DNA of 64,000 nucleotides from Pseudomonas campi (GTDB lineage Bacteria; Pseudomonadota; Gammaproteobacteria; Pseudomonadales; Pseudomonadaceae), in contig NZ_CP053697.2 of the NCBI RefSeq assembly GCF_013200955.2, positions 1,116,001-1,180,000 of the forward strand, read 5' to 3'. The translations under genes and the position numbers were made by a program. This document shows, piece after piece, positions 1 to 10,478 of this stretch. The number at the start of each line of letters is the position of its first letter. Positions within the stretch are counted from its first letter, which is position 1. Under the pieces are notes generated by a model that saw nothing but the letters and a program-made list of their open reading frames with translations, was not told the DNA's origin and searched no databases.

Positions 1-677
1 CGACGTTCTTCTTCGGTTTCCAGTACTTCGGGGCGTTCGAACTCGCCTTTCATGCTCATGCTGAGCACCAGCAGCGGCACCAGCAGGCAGACCAGGCTGG
101 GAATGAACAGCTGGGCGATGATGCCGCTGGCGGTGATCTGGTTGCCGATCCACAGCATGGTGGTGGTCACGTCGCCGATTGGCGACCAGGCACCGCCGGC
201 GTTGGCGGCGATGACCACGATGCCGGCGTAGAACCAGCGCTCGTGCTGGTCCTTGATCAGCTTGCGCAGCAGGGAAACCATGACGATGGTGGTGGTCAGG
301 TTGTCCAGTGCCGCGGAAAGGAAGAAGGTGATGAAGCCGATCATCCACAGCAGGTGCACGCGTTTGCTGGTGCGGATGCGGTCGGTGATGACCTTGAAGC
401 CTTCGTGGGCATCGATCAGTTCGACGATGGTCATGGCGCCCATCAGGAAGAACAGGATTTCCGAGACTTCCCCCAGGTGGTGGCGCAGCTCGCTGCTGAT
501 GCCGTGCCCGCCAGCGCTGTCCAGGGCCGGCAGGATGCTCTCGGCACCCAGCACCAGCACGGTCCAGCAGATCACCGCAGTGAGAATAGCCGAGGCGGCT
601 TTGTCGATCTTGAGGGGGTGTTCCAAGGCTATGCAGAGGTAGCCGATAACGAAAATGATGGCCATCAAGGCGTACAT
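1..677 (-). CDS. nhaD: NhaD-type Na+/H+ antiporter, 3' end cut by window edge
   Basis: Integral membrane antiporter of the NhaD/ArsB ion-transporter superfamily, expected to expel Na+ (or Li+) in exchange for protons across the inner membrane. About 225 N-terminal residues are visible, starting MYALMAIIFVIGYLC. Hydrophobic segments alternate with the family-typical stretch around DNLTTTIVMVSLL and the later NAGGAWSPIGDVTTT, both characteristic of NhaD. The ATG at 677 is preceded by only a weak purine stretch, so a more upstream start is possible. The C-terminal half lies outside the window. It is read in the same direction as oadGAB, with about 180 bp and a palindrome between them, so it is probably a separate unit. 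Its placement beside a Na+-pumping decarboxylase suggests a shared role in sodium cycling (inference). Confidence 0.85.
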   Translation of the reverse strand, partial: MYALMAIIFVIGYLCIALEHPLKIDKAASAILTAVICWTVLVLGAESILPALDSAGGHGISSELRHHLGEVSEILFFLMGAMTIVELIDAHEGFKVITDRIRTSKRVHLLWMIGFITFFLSAALDNLTTTIVMVSLLRKLIKDQHERWFYAGIVVIAANAGGAWSPIGDVTTTMLWIGNQITASGIIAQLFIPSLVCLLVPLLVLSMSMKGEFERPEVLETEEER

Positions 678-809
678 GGGGCGATTCCGTTGAAGTTGTT
701 ATTAGTTATTACGCAGCGGCAGGATGCCTGAGTTGTCTGGTGCGGGGGAAGTGTTGCGGTTGTCGCAAGCGCGAACATGACTGTGCTCAAGTTCCCAGGC
801 GGCTGATAT

Positions 810-838
810 GACAAGCCCCGGCTGGGCCGGGGCTTGTC
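810..838 (-). terminator. Hairpin downstream of oadB
   Basis: A 12-bp perfect stem (GACAAGCCCCGG pairing with CCGGGGCTTGTC) with a 5-nt loop sits 18 bp after the oadB stop. No clear U-run follows on the minus strand, so termination is likely but not certain. It separates the oad genes from nhaD. Confidence 0.5.
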
Positions 839-856
839 AGTGTCACAGCGTCGCCA

Positions 857-1993
857 TCAGCCGACGAAGTTGAGCAGCACGCCGGCCGCCACCGCCGAGC
901 CGATCACGCCGGCCACGTTGGGCCCCATGGCATGCATCAGCAGGAAGTTCTGCGGGTTGGCCTCCAGGCCGACCTTGTTCGACACCCGCGCCGCCATGGG
1001 TACCGCCGAGACGCCGGCGGAGCCGATTAGCGGGTTGATCTTGTTGCTGCTGAATACGTTCATCAGCTTGGCCATCAGCACGCCCGCCGCCGTACCGGCG
1101 CAGAAGGCGACCATGCCCAGCAGCAAAATTCCCAGGGTCTTCATCTGCAGGAAGCTCTCGGCCGACAGCTTGGAGCCCACGGTCAGGCCGAGGAAGATGG
1201 TGACGATGTTGATCAGCGAGTTACGTGAGGTGTCGGCCAGGCGCTCGACCACACCGGCCTCACGCAGCAGGTTACCCATGGCGAACATGCCGATCAGCGG
1301 GGCGGCATCCGGCAGCAGCAGGCCGACCAGCACGCACAGAACCAGCGGGAAGATGATCTTCTCGGTCTGGCTGACATGTCGCAGTTGCTGCATGACGATG
1401 CCGCGTTCTTCCTTGGTGGTCAGGGCACGCATGATCGGCGGCTGGATCAGTGGCACCAGCGCCATGTAGGCGTAGGCCGCGACGGCGATCGGGCCGAGCA
1501 GATGGGGCGCCAGCTTGGAGGTCACGAAAATCGAGGTCGGGCCGTCCGCGCCGCCGATGATGGCGATGGAGGCGGCTTCCTTCATGGTGAATTCCAGGCC
1601 GGGGATGCCCAGCGCGCCAATCGCCAGCGCCCCGAGCAGGGTGCCGAAGATGCCGAATTGCGCGGCGGCGCCGAGCAGCAGGGTCTTCGGGTTGGCCAGC
1701 ATCGGACCGAAATCGGTCATGGCCCCCACGCCTAGGAAGATCAGCAGGGGGAAGATGCTGGTCGGCAGGCCCACTTCATAGATCAGGTGCAGGAAGCCCG
1801 CACCTTCGGCCATGTTGGCCACCGGGATGTTGGCCATCAGGCCGCCGAAGCCGATCGGGATCAGCAGCAGCGGCTCGAAGCCTTTCTTGATGCCGAGGTA
1901 GATCAGCAGCAGGCAGGTCGCCATCATCAGCGCCTGCCCCGGCGTCAGGTGATAGAGACCGGTGCTTTGCCAGAGTTGCAGAAGCTTGTCCAT
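857..1993 (-). CDS. oadB: Oxaloacetate decarboxylase beta subunit (Na+ pump)
   Basis: Integral membrane subunit that decarboxylates carboxybiotin and couples this to Na+ export. The 378-residue product is hydrophobic throughout, with about nine membrane segments. The conserved [10 protein letters not shown] block, which carries the Asp needed for Na+ and proton handling in the family, is present, as are the C-terminal motifs [17 protein letters not shown] and [14 protein letters not shown]. It begins 10 bp after oadA, so it is translated from the same mRNA in the order oadG-oadA-oadB. Length is slightly below the roughly 430 residues of enterobacterial OadB, mainly at the N-terminus. Function is confident by family; expression conditions are not evident. 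Confidence 0.93.
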   Translation of the reverse strand: MDKLLQLWQSTGLYHLTPGQALMMATCLLLIYLGIKKGFEPLLLIPIGFGGLMANIPVANMAEGAGFLHLIYEVGLPTSIFPLLIFLGVGAMTDFGPMLANPKTLLLGAAAQFGIFGTLLGALAIGALGIPGLEFTMKEAASIAIIGGADGPTSIFVTSKLAPHLLGPIAVAAYAYMALVPLIQPPIMRALTTKEERGIVMQQLRHVSQTEKIIFPLVLCVLVGLLLPDAAPLIGMFAMGNLLREAGVVERLADTSRNSLINIVTIFLGLTVGSKLSAESFLQMKTLGILLLGMVAFCAGTAAGVLMAKLMNVFSSNKINPLIGSAGVSAVPMAARVSNKVGLEANPQNFLLMHAMGPNVAGVIGSAVAAGVLLNFVG

Positions 1994-2003
1994 GCGCTGC
2001 CCC

Positions 2004-3776
2004 TTAGCCGATGGTCAGCAGGCTGTCGCCCACTGCCACTGCGTCGCCCATCTTGACGTCGACGCTGCCGATGGTGCCGGCGCGGAAGGCGCGGATCTCG
2101 GTTTCCATCTTCATCGCTTCGAGGATCACCACCAGTTGGCCTTCTTCGACGTGCTGGCCGGGTTGCACCAGGACCTTGAAGATATTGCCGGCCAGCGGCG
2201 CCTTCTGCGGCTCGCCGCCACCGACCGGCAGCGCGGCGGTGTGGCTGGTGGCAGGGGCGGCACCGCCCAGCGGTTTGATACCGGTAAGGTCGCCGCCTTC
2301 GTTGACCTGCACCACGAAGGACTGACCGTTGACGGCCACGGTATAGGTCTCGGCCTGGCCGGCGCTGCGCTCGGGTTGCTCGTGGCCGGTGGGTGCCGGC
2401 TCGAAGGCCGCCGGGTTGCCGCGGTTCTGCAGGAACTTCAGGCCGATCTGCGGGAACAGGGCGTAGGTGAGCACGTCGTCGATGGCGTCTGCGGCCAGTT
2501 TGAAGCCCTGGGTGCGCGCCAGTTCGTCGAGTTCTTCGCTGAGCTTGTCCATTTCCGGTTCGAGCAGGTCGGCCGGGCGGCAGGTGATGGCTTCTTTGCC
2601 GTCCAGGACGCGGTCCTGCAGGGCCAGGTTGAACGGGGCCGGGGCCGCGCCGTATTCACCCTTGAGGATGCCGGCGGTTTCCTTGGTGATCGATTTGTAG
2701 CGTTCGCCGGTGAGGATGTTGATCACCGCCTGGGTGCCGACGATCTGCGAGGTCGGGGTGACCAGCGGGATGAAACCGAGGTCTTCACGCACCCGCGGGA
2801 TTTCCGCCAGCACTTCGTCGAAGCGGTCCTGGGCGCCTTGCTCCTTGAGCTGGCCTTCCATGTTGGTGAGCATGCCGCCCGGCACCTGGGCGACCAGGAT
2901 GCGCGAGTCGACGCCTTTGAGGTTGCCCTCGAACTTGGCGTATTTCTTCCGCACTTCACGGAAGTAGGCGGCGATTTCTTCCAGCAGTAGCAGGTCCAGG
3001 CCGGTGTCGCGCTCGGTGCCCTGGAACATGGCGACCACCGATTCGGTCGGCGAGTGGCCGTAGGTCATCGACAGCGAGGAAATCGCTGTGTCGACGTTGT
3101 CGATCCCGGCTTCCACGGCCTTGAGGATGGCGACGCTGGACAGGCCAGCGGTGGCGTGGCACTGCATGTGGATCGGAATCGACAGGGTTTCCTTCAGGCG
3201 CGTGACCAGCTCGAAGGCCTTGTAGGGGGTGAGGATGCCGGCCATGTCCTTGATCGCCAGGGAGTCGGCGCCCATGTCCTCGATCTTCTTGGCCAGGTCC
3301 AGCCACATCTCCAGGGTGTGCACCGGGCTGGTGGTGTAGGAGATGGTGCCCTGGGCGTGCTTGTCCTGGCGCTTGACCGCCTGCAGGGCGGTTTCCATGT
3401 TGCGCGGGTCGTTCATCGCGTCGAACACGCGGAACACGTCGACGCCGTTGATCGCGGCGCGCTCGACGAACTTGTCCACCACGTCATCGGCATAGTGGCG
3501 GTAGCCGAGCAGGTTCTGCCCGCGCAGCAGCATCTGCTGGCGGGTCTTGGGCATGGCGGCCTTGAGCTGGCGGATACGCTCCCAGGGGTCTTCGCCCAGG
3601 TAGCGGATGCAGGCGTCGAAAGTGGCGCCGCCCCAGGACTCCACCGACCAGAAGCCGACCTGGTCGAGTTTCGGAGCGATGGGCAGCATGTCTTCCAGGC
3701 GCACGCGGGTGGCGAGGATCGACTGGTGGGCATCGCGCAGGACGACGTCGGTGATACCAAGGCGGGACTTGATCAT
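2004..3776 (-). CDS. oadA: Oxaloacetate decarboxylase alpha subunit, biotin-carrying
   Basis: Cytoplasmic carboxyltransferase that moves CO2 from oxaloacetate to its own biotin. The 590-residue protein has an N-terminal HMGL-like TIM barrel (about 5-275) with the metal/substrate motifs VVLRDAHQS and MQCHATAG, a PYC_OADA domain (about 290-470), a variable linker, and a C-terminal biotinyl domain (about 520-590) whose EAMKMET motif puts the biotinylated lysine at residue 556. Pseudomonads also carry a related pyruvate carboxylase B subunit. Here the adjacent oadG and oadB genes make the Na+-translocating decarboxylase the better call. It lies 28 bp after oadG and 10 bp before oadB. Confidence 0.93.
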   Translation of the reverse strand: MIKSRLGITDVVLRDAHQSILATRVRLEDMLPIAPKLDQVGFWSVESWGGATFDACIRYLGEDPWERIRQLKAAMPKTRQQMLLRGQNLLGYRHYADDVVDKFVERAAINGVDVFRVFDAMNDPRNMETALQAVKRQDKHAQGTISYTTSPVHTLEMWLDLAKKIEDMGADSLAIKDMAGILTPYKAFELVTRLKETLSIPIHMQCHATAGLSSVAILKAVEAGIDNVDTAISSLSMTYGHSPTESVVAMFQGTERDTGLDLLLLEEIAAYFREVRKKYAKFEGNLKGVDSRILVAQVPGGMLTNMEGQLKEQGAQDRFDEVLAEIPRVREDLGFIPLVTPTSQIVGTQAVINILTGERYKSITKETAGILKGEYGAAPAPFNLALQDRVLDGKEAITCRPADLLEPEMDKLSEELDELARTQGFKLAADAIDDVLTYALFPQIGLKFLQNRGNPAAFEPAPTGHEQPERSAGQAETYTVAVNGQSFVVQVNEGGDLTGIKPLGGAAPATSHTAALPVGGGEPQKAPLAGNIFKVLVQPGQHVEEGQLVVILEAMKMETEIRAFRAGTIGSVDVKMGDAVAVGDSLLTIG

Positions 3777-3804
3777 CTTCTTGTGCTCTCTACTGAAGGG
3801 CTAC

Positions 3805-4062
3805 TCAGCCGCGCTTGTTGCGGTGCTGGTGAATGGCGGCCTGGATGGCGGCAATAAGATCGGGGCTGACATCGGCGGTGGCCGTCGTCTGGGGCCGCGG
3901 ACTTGGCGCGCTGGCCACGGGGTGTGGCTCCGGGGCGAAGCGGGCGATCAGTACGGACATGCCGCGGATCGCGTAGACCAGTAGGGTGAGAAACAAATAG
4001 ACGCAACCTATGCCGATCAGCATAAGTTCAACGCCTTCCATCAGAAGATCGTTCGGGGTCAT
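3805..4062 (-). CDS. oadG: Oxaloacetate decarboxylase gamma subunit
   Basis: Small membrane subunit that assembles the alpha and beta subunits. The 85-residue protein has one N-terminal membrane helix (about 8-33, GVELMLIGIGCVYLFLTLLV), then a Pro/Ala-rich linker, and ends with HQHRNKRG; enterobacterial OadG binds Zn2+ through its C-terminal tail. The ATG at 4062 has a good Shine-Dalgarno sequence (GGAG about 9 nt upstream). It is the first gene of oadGAB. Sequence conservation in this family is low, so the call rests on size, topology and position. Confidence 0.85.
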   Translation of the reverse strand: MTPNDLLMEGVELMLIGIGCVYLFLTLLVYAIRGMSVLIARFAPEPHPVASAPSPRPQTTATADVSPDLIAAIQAAIHQHRNKRG

Positions 4063-4097
4063 GTGAGGCTCCGAGGGTGCCGCCGTAGGTCCGGCGA

Positions 4098-4129
4098 TTA
4101 TTTATAGTTATGGCCGCCGGGCTTGTGGC
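4098..4129 (-). promoter_or_regulatory. Candidate promoter of oadGAB
   Basis: On the minus strand a TATAAA hexamer within TATAAATAAT (plus 4099-4106) lies about 40 bp before the oadG start. The -35 position at 17-bp spacing (GCCACA) is poor, so this is a weak sigma-70 candidate or an activator-dependent promoter. The rest of 4063-4400 holds no gene I can support. Confidence 0.3.
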
Positions 4130-4349
4130 TGCGGCAACTGCGGAACCTTACGTGGATGCGGCGCCGGCCGCAATTATCATGCCGCGATTTGGGACATTAT
4201 TTGTTGCAATGCCGACATGGGGCCTCTGCTGCGGGCTTGCCGTGGCGAGGTCGACGCCAGCCTCTGTCTGCGTAGGTTGGAGCATTCGGGGGCAGAGGCG
4301 CTGGGCCTCGCTGCGTTGCTTTTCGGCCGGTGATGATTCCGGCGAGCAG

Positions 4350-4384
4350 AAAAAAGGCCCGCGGTCTGGTGACGGCGGGCCTTG
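4350..4384 (-). terminator. Rho-independent terminator of valS
   Basis: Read on the minus strand, AAGGCCCGC pairs with GCGGGCCTT and is followed by a run of T. It starts about 18 bp after the valS stop codon. A classical intrinsic terminator. Confidence 0.9.
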
Positions 4385-4401
4385 TTCAGGGGGCAACTGC
4401 G

Positions 4402-7233
4402 TTACAGGTTGGCGATCTTCTCGCGCTGTTCGACCAGCTTGGCCAGCGCCTGTTCGGCTTCGGCCAGCTTGGCGCGCTCCTTGTCGAGCACTTCGGCTGG
4501 CGCCTTGGCGACGAAGCCTTCGTTGCTCAGCTTGCCGCCGACGCGCTGCACTTCACCGCTCAGACGGGCGATTTCCTTGTCCAGGCGCGCCAGTTCGGCG
4601 TCCTTGTCGATCAGGCCGGCCATCGGCACCAGCACTTCCATCTCACCGACCAGGGCGGTGGCGGACATCGGTGCTTCTTCGCCGGCGGCCAGTACGCGTA
4701 CCGACTCCAGCTTGGCCAGCTTGTTCAGCAGCGGCGCGTTGTCATTCAGGCGACGCAGGTCGGAGGCCGAGGCGTTGGCGACGATGATGTCGATGCGCTT
4801 GGCCATGGAGATCTTCATCTCGCCACGGATCTGCCGTACGCCGAGCATCAGCTGCTTGACCCACTCGATGTCGCCTTCGGCGGCGGCGTCGATGCGGCTC
4901 TCGTTCGCCACCGGCCAGGCCTGCAGCATGATGGTGTCGCCGCTGACGCCAGCTTGCGTCTTGATGCGCTGCCAGATTTCTTCGGTGATGAAGGGCATGA
5001 ATGGGTGGGCCAGGCGCAGGACCACTTCCAGCACGCGGATCAGCGTGCGGCGGGTGCCGCGCTGGCGTTCTACTGGCGCGTTTTCGTCCCAGAGAACTGG
5101 TTTCACCAGCTCCAAATACCAGGCGCAGTACTGGTCCCAGACGAACTCGTAGAGCGACTGGGCGGCCAGGTCGAAGCGGAAAGCGTCGAGGTGACGGGTC
5201 ACATCGGCCTCGGTGCGCTGCAGCTGGCTGATGATCCAGCGGTCCACGGAGGACAACTCGACCGCTTCACCGTTGATGCCGGTGTCCTGGCCATCGGTGT
5301 TCTCGAGGACGAAGTTGGCGGCGTTCCACAGCTTGTTGCAGAAGTTGCGGTAACCCTCGACGCGGCCCATGTCGAACTTGATGTCGCGACCGGTGGAGGC
5401 CAGCGCCAGGTTGGTGAAGCGCAGGGCGTCGGTGCCGTAGGCGGCGATGCCGTCGGGGAACTCGGCGCGGGTCTGCTTGGCGATCTTCTCGGCCAGCTTG
5501 GGCTGCATCATGCCGCTGGTGCGTTTCTCCAGCAGCTCGTCGAGGGTAATGCCGTCGACGATATCCAGCGGGTCGAGCACGTTGCCCTTGGACTTGGACA
5601 TCTTCTGGCCCTGGCCGTCGCGCACCAGGCCGTGCACGTACACGGTCTTGAACGGAATCTGCCCGGTCAGGTGGGTGGACAGCATGATCATCCGGGCGAC
5701 CCAGAAGAAGATGATGTCGAAGCCGGTGACCAGCACATCCGTGGGGTGGAAGGTCTTGAGTTCCGGGGTCTGCTGCGGCCAGCCGAGGGTGGAGAAGGTC
5801 CACAGGCCCGAGCTGAACCAGGTGTCCAGCACGTCTTCGTCCTGACGCAGGTTGGCGTCGCCGAGGTTGTGGGTGGCGCGCACTTCCGCCTCGTCACGGC
5901 CGACGTAGACGTTACCGGCATCGTCGTACCAGGCCGGGATGCGGTGGCCCCACCAGAGCTGACGGCTGATGCACCAGTCCTGGATGTCACGCATCCAGCT
6001 GAAGTACATGTTTTCGTACTGCTTGGGCACAAACTGGATTTCACCGCTCTCGACCACGGCGATGGCTTTTTCGGCCAGCGGCTTGGTGCTGACGTACCAC
6101 TGGTCGGTCAGCCACGGCTCGATGATGGTGCCGGAACGGTCGCCTTTCGGCACTTTCAGAGCGTGGGCGTCGATGCTTTCCAGCAGGCCGGCGGCCTCGA
6201 AGGCGGCAACGATCTGTTTACGCGCCTCGAAACGACCCAGGCCGGCGTATTCGGCCGGCAGGCTGCAGTCGATCTGGCTGTTGACGCTGCCATCGACATT
6301 GAATGCCTGGACCTGTGCGAGCACGGCGGCGTTCTTGTCGAAGATATTCAGCAGCGGCAGGTTGTGGCGCTTGCCGACTTCATAGTCGTTGAAGTCGTGG
6401 GCTGGGGTGATCTTCACGCAGCCGGTGCCGAACTCGGGGTCGCAGTAATCGTCGGCGATGATCGGGATACGGCGGCCAACCAGCGGCAGCTCGACGAAGG
6501 TGCCGATCAGGGCTTTATAGCGCTCGTCTTCCGGGTGCACGGCCACGGCGCTGTCGCCGAGCATGGTTTCCGGGCGGGTGGTGGCGACGATCAGGTAATC
6601 CTTGCCGTCGGCGGTCTTGTTGCCGTCGGCCAGCGGGTAGCGCAGGTTCCACAGGCTGCCTTTTTCGTCGTGGTTTTCCACTTCGAGGTCGGAGATGGCG
6701 GTGTGGAATTTGGTGTCCCAGTTGACCAGGCGCTTGCCGCGGTAGATCAGGCCGTCTTTATGCAGGCGTACAAAGGCTTCTTTCACCGACTCGGACAGAC
6801 CTTCGTCCATGGTGAAGCGTTCGCGCGACCAGTCCACCGAGCTACCCAGGCGACGGATCTGCCGGGTGATAGTGCCGCCGGACTGCTCCTTCCATTCCCA
6901 GACTTTCTCCAGGAATTTCTCGCGGCCCAGATCGTGACGGCCAATGCCGTCGGCGGCCAGCTGGCGCTCGACCACCATCTGCGTGGCGATGCCCGCGTGG
7001 TCGGTGCCCGGCTGCCACAGGGTGTTGCGGCCCTGCATGCGGCGAAAGCGGATCAGCGCATCCATGATCGAGTTGTTGAAGCCGTGGCCCATATGCAGGC
7101 TGCCGGTGACATTCGGCGGCGGGATCATGATGGTGTAGGGCTCGCCGGAACCTTGCGGGGCGAAGTAGTTGTTCTGCTCCCAGGTCTGGTACCAGGAAGT
7201 TTCGATGGCGTGGGGCTGGTAGGTCTTGTCCAT
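4402..7233 (-). CDS. valS: Valyl-tRNA synthetase
   Basis: Class I aminoacyl-tRNA synthetase that charges tRNA-Val, with editing of misactivated threonine. From the chosen ATG the protein has 943 residues. The HIGH-type signature is HMGH at residues 47-50, following PPPNVTGSL, and the KMSKS loop is at 544-548. The C-terminus carries the anticodon-binding region and the coiled-coil arm typical of ValRS ([22 protein letters not shown]). The open frame extends 29 codons further upstream, but that stretch is Pro/Leu-rich and unlike ValRS, and [11 protein letters not shown] is the normal N-terminus. A long repeat-filled gap separates it from the next gene upstream, so it may have its own promoter. 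Confidence 0.97.
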   Translation of the reverse strand: MDKTYQPHAIETSWYQTWEQNNYFAPQGSGEPYTIMIPPPNVTGSLHMGHGFNNSIMDALIRFRRMQGRNTLWQPGTDHAGIATQMVVERQLAADGIGRHDLGREKFLEKVWEWKEQSGGTITRQIRRLGSSVDWSRERFTMDEGLSESVKEAFVRLHKDGLIYRGKRLVNWDTKFHTAISDLEVENHDEKGSLWNLRYPLADGNKTADGKDYLIVATTRPETMLGDSAVAVHPEDERYKALIGTFVELPLVGRRIPIIADDYCDPEFGTGCVKITPAHDFNDYEVGKRHNLPLLNIFDKNAAVLAQVQAFNVDGSVNSQIDCSLPAEYAGLGRFEARKQIVAAFEAAGLLESIDAHALKVPKGDRSGTIIEPWLTDQWYVSTKPLAEKAIAVVESGEIQFVPKQYENMYFSWMRDIQDWCISRQLWWGHRIPAWYDDAGNVYVGRDEAEVRATHNLGDANLRQDEDVLDTWFSSGLWTFSTLGWPQQTPELKTFHPTDVLVTGFDIIFFWVARMIMLSTHLTGQIPFKTVYVHGLVRDGQGQKMSKSKGNVLDPLDIVDGITLDELLEKRTSGMMQPKLAEKIAKQTRAEFPDGIAAYGTDALRFTNLALASTGRDIKFDMGRVEGYRNFCNKLWNAANFVLENTDGQDTGINGEAVELSSVDRWIISQLQRTEADVTRHLDAFRFDLAAQSLYEFVWDQYCAWYLELVKPVLWDENAPVERQRGTRRTLIRVLEVVLRLAHPFMPFITEEIWQRIKTQAGVSGDTIMLQAWPVANESRIDAAAEGDIEWVKQLMLGVRQIRGEMKISMAKRIDIIVANASASDLRRLNDNAPLLNKLAKLESVRVLAAGEEAPMSATALVGEMEVLVPMAGLIDKDAELARLDKEIARLSGEVQRVGGKLSNEGFVAKAPAEVLDKERAKLAEAEQALAKLVEQREKIANL

Positions 7234-7346
7234 GGGTGCGGCGGGACCGTATTGGCAACTGAGCGGGAAAGCCGGCAAGTATAACGGCAAAGGGCAGGCG
7301 GCCAAAGGCCGAAGCGGCAAGCGCCGGACGACGGGTGTCTCGGAAG

Positions 7347-7439
7347 CTCCCCTCTCCCACTTGTGGGAGAGGGGCTGGGGGAGAGGGGGTCTGTCTACTC
7401 ACCCTCTCCCCAGCCCTCTCCCGTGAACGGGAGAGGGGG
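7347..7439. repeat. Palindromic CCCTCTCCC-type repeat pair
   Basis: Two perfect palindromes, CCCTCTCCC-ACTT-GTGGGAGAGGG-like (7349-7374) and CCCTCTCCC-GTGAAC-GGGAGAGGG-like (7414-7437), lie head to head with a G-rich spacer. Closely related copies occur at 12866-12934 and 18286-18424. It looks like a REP-class doublet. Transcripts on either strand would fold strongly. Confidence 0.8.
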
Positions 7440-7489
7440 CAAAAGCGCACCGCACCGCATCGCGACTGTGAAGCTGCAAAAAAGAGATC

Positions 7490-7561
7490 GTAGGGTGGAT
7501 GACGCTCTGTTCATCCACCAGAGCGCCGTCCGGTGGATCGATGAAGCGCGATCCACCCTAC
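7490..7561. repeat. GTAGGGTGGAT palindromic repeat
   Basis: A 72-bp element starts GTAGGGTGGATGACGCT and ends with its complement, ATCCACCCTAC, with an internal CATCCACC/GGTGGATC pair. Near-identical copies lie at 24633-24705, 33971-34042 and 45229-45301, and a degenerate copy inside 36278-36448. With 7347-7439 it fills most of the 349-bp gap between valS and its upstream neighbour. Confidence 0.85.
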
Positions 7562-7582
7562 ACGGCCGCCGCAGCCGATTGA

Positions 7583-8122
7583 TCAGGGCTTGCGCTGGGC
7601 CAGCAGGCGGTCGAGGCGGGCGTCGAGGCGGCGCTTGAGTTCGGCTTCGATCTGCGGCACGAAATCGTCGATCACGTCCTGCAGCAGCAGTTGCGCGGCA
7701 GCGCGCAGTTCGCCGTCGAGGCGGTTCAGCTCGCCGAGCCCCTGGGCGCTGACGCTGCGCTGGATGGCGCTGCTGATGGTCGAGCGGGCAGGTGCGCTTG
7801 GTGCGGTGGCGGGTTTGGCCGGCGCTACAGGGGTCGCGGCGGGGCTCGGGGTAACCGGCGAGGCCGGGCGCTGGGACGGAAGGCTTGGCGCCGGGGCGCT
7901 GGTCGCGCTGGCCGGCTGCACTGGGGCTGCACTTGGCGGCGGGGTGGGCAGGCTTACGGTCGGGCCGGGTTCGATGATGTCGGACAGCAGGGGAATCTGC
8001 AGGTCATCGTCGAGGCTGTCTGTCAGCAGCGGCGGCTCGAGCTGTTGCTCTTCCAGCAGCTTGCGGATGGACTCGAGGTCATCCAGCAGGTGGTCGGGTT
8101 TGGGCGGTTTCGGGGTGTCCAT
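7583..8122 (-). CDS. Pro/Ala-rich hypothetical protein between holC and valS
   Basis: Product of 179 residues with no recognised catalytic motif. The N-terminus (1-55) is acidic (LLDDLESIRKLLEEQ). The centre (about 55-120) is a low-complexity Pro/Ala/Ser linker. The C-terminus (about 120-179) is an amphipathic helical region (DVIDDFVPQIEAELKRRLDARLDRLLAQ). A protein of similar character lies between holC and valS in P. aeruginosa (from memory). It may be a flexible adaptor that binds partners at both ends, but I cannot name its function. A small mobile element ends 11 bp before its ATG, so its native promoter or translational coupling to holC may have been disrupted. Confidence 0.75.
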   Translation of the reverse strand: MDTPKPPKPDHLLDDLESIRKLLEEQQLEPPLLTDSLDDDLQIPLLSDIIEPGPTVSLPTPPPSAAPVQPASATSAPAPSLPSQRPASPVTPSPAATPVAPAKPATAPSAPARSTISSAIQRSVSAQGLGELNRLDGELRAAAQLLLQDVIDDFVPQIEAELKRRLDARLDRLLAQRKP

Positions 8123-8132
8123 GATGCGATTA

Positions 8133-8328
8133 GAGCCTGTTCATGATCTCGCGAGCTAGAGCCAGGCAAGGCGAAGACAGGCGAGGAAGCGCAGTTTACG
8201 AATGGTAAATGAGCATGACTCACGGTGTTCGCCCTGGCGGGCCGCCCTGTGGGCGTTCGATGCAAGCCATCCTCTGAGCCTATTGTTAAAGCCGCATGGC
8301 CTCTGCGCAGCAGGTCATGGACAGGTTC
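8133..8328. mobile_element. MITE-like element A (196 bp)
   Basis: Left end GAGCCTGTTCATGATC and right end (reverse complement) GAACCTGTCCATGACC are imperfect inverted repeats that resemble the ends of the IS5-family element at 13020-13860. The interior is non-coding and shares extended similarity with element B (48865-49048, opposite orientation), for example CTCGCGAGCTAGAGCCAG and GTAAATGAGCATGACTC. It lies exactly between the holC stop codon (8329-8331) and the start of the downstream gene. Flanks are TTA on the left and the holC TGA on the right. Confidence 0.8.
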
Positions 8329-8745
8329 TCAGAGCTCTACACGCTGCGGATCATAGCCTTTCTGCCGGTACAGGCGGAAATTCTCGCGGCACAGGGCGAG
8401 CAATTGCGGCTCCTGGTTGACGATCTCGATGACCCGGCTGAACTGCTGCAGATGCGGCGAAAGCGCCGGATTGAGATTGATCAGCAAGCCCTGGCTGGTC
8501 GCCGGGGGCTCGTCCAGACCGAGTACCACCGGTGCCTGCGGGTTGTGCTGGTGCAGGTCATGGGGCACGAAACTGTCGTTCTTGAAGTGCCACAACAGTT
8601 CGTCCAGCTCCTCGCACTGGGCCTGGTCGGCGCCGCGCACGAACACCGGCATGCCGGCGCGCCAGGCTTTCAGGGCCAACTGACAAGCCGCCCGCTGGCG
8701 GTCGGCCGGGGTGGCGGTGGAAAGAACGTAGAACTCGACGCGCAT
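8329..8745 (-). CDS. holC: DNA polymerase III chi subunit
   Basis: Chi subunit of the replicative polymerase clamp loader; it contacts single-strand-binding protein and the psi subunit. The 138-residue protein starts MRVEFYVLST and ends with the family-typical LYRQKGYDP followed by QRVEL. Internal conservation includes PHDL and the acidic LDELLW patch. An in-frame start 13 codons upstream falls inside a REP palindrome and is rejected. Its stop TGA directly abuts MITE-like element A. It lies in the expected pepA-holC-valS order, with a REP sequence separating it from pepA. Confidence 0.93.
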   Translation of the reverse strand: MRVEFYVLSTATPADRQRAACQLALKAWRAGMPVFVRGADQAQCEELDELLWHFKNDSFVPHDLHQHNPQAPVVLGLDEPPATSQGLLINLNPALSPHLQQFSRVIEIVNQEPQLLALCRENFRLYRQKGYDPQRVEL

Positions 8746-8769
8746 GACGGCACTCGTGGTGGCGAATCG

Positions 8770-8821
8770 GTAGCCCGGATGCAATCCGGGACGGGGTGTC
8801 CCCGGATTGCATCCGGGCTAC
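8770..8821. repeat. REP palindrome, GTAGCCCGGATGCAATCCGGG family
   Basis: Two inverted arms (TAGCCCGGATGCAATCCGGG and its complement) flank a short spacer. Other copies are at 12955-13013, 21286-21345 and 42904-42963. It sits between the pepA stop and the holC start. Confidence 0.9.
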
Positions 8822-8847
8822 AGGTTTAAGAGCCCCGAAACAGGTTC

Positions 8848-10383
<1,536 letters not shown>

Positions 10384-10478
10384 CTATTTTTTCGAGGGCC
10401 TGCACATGCTGCAGGCCGGCAAAGGTGCGGCTAGTTTGAGCGTAGCCACCGGAGCCTGACAACCCTGGAGTGTCTGGT

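Noticed and set aside
2004..3776. Pyruvate carboxylase subunit B instead of oadA
   Set aside because: The flanking oadG and oadB genes and the absence of a biotin carboxylase gene favour the decarboxylase.
4330..7284. Very long open frame opposite valS (984 codons)
   Set aside because: It mirrors valS on the other strand, has the composition expected of antisense GC-rich codons, and no domain or ribosome site.
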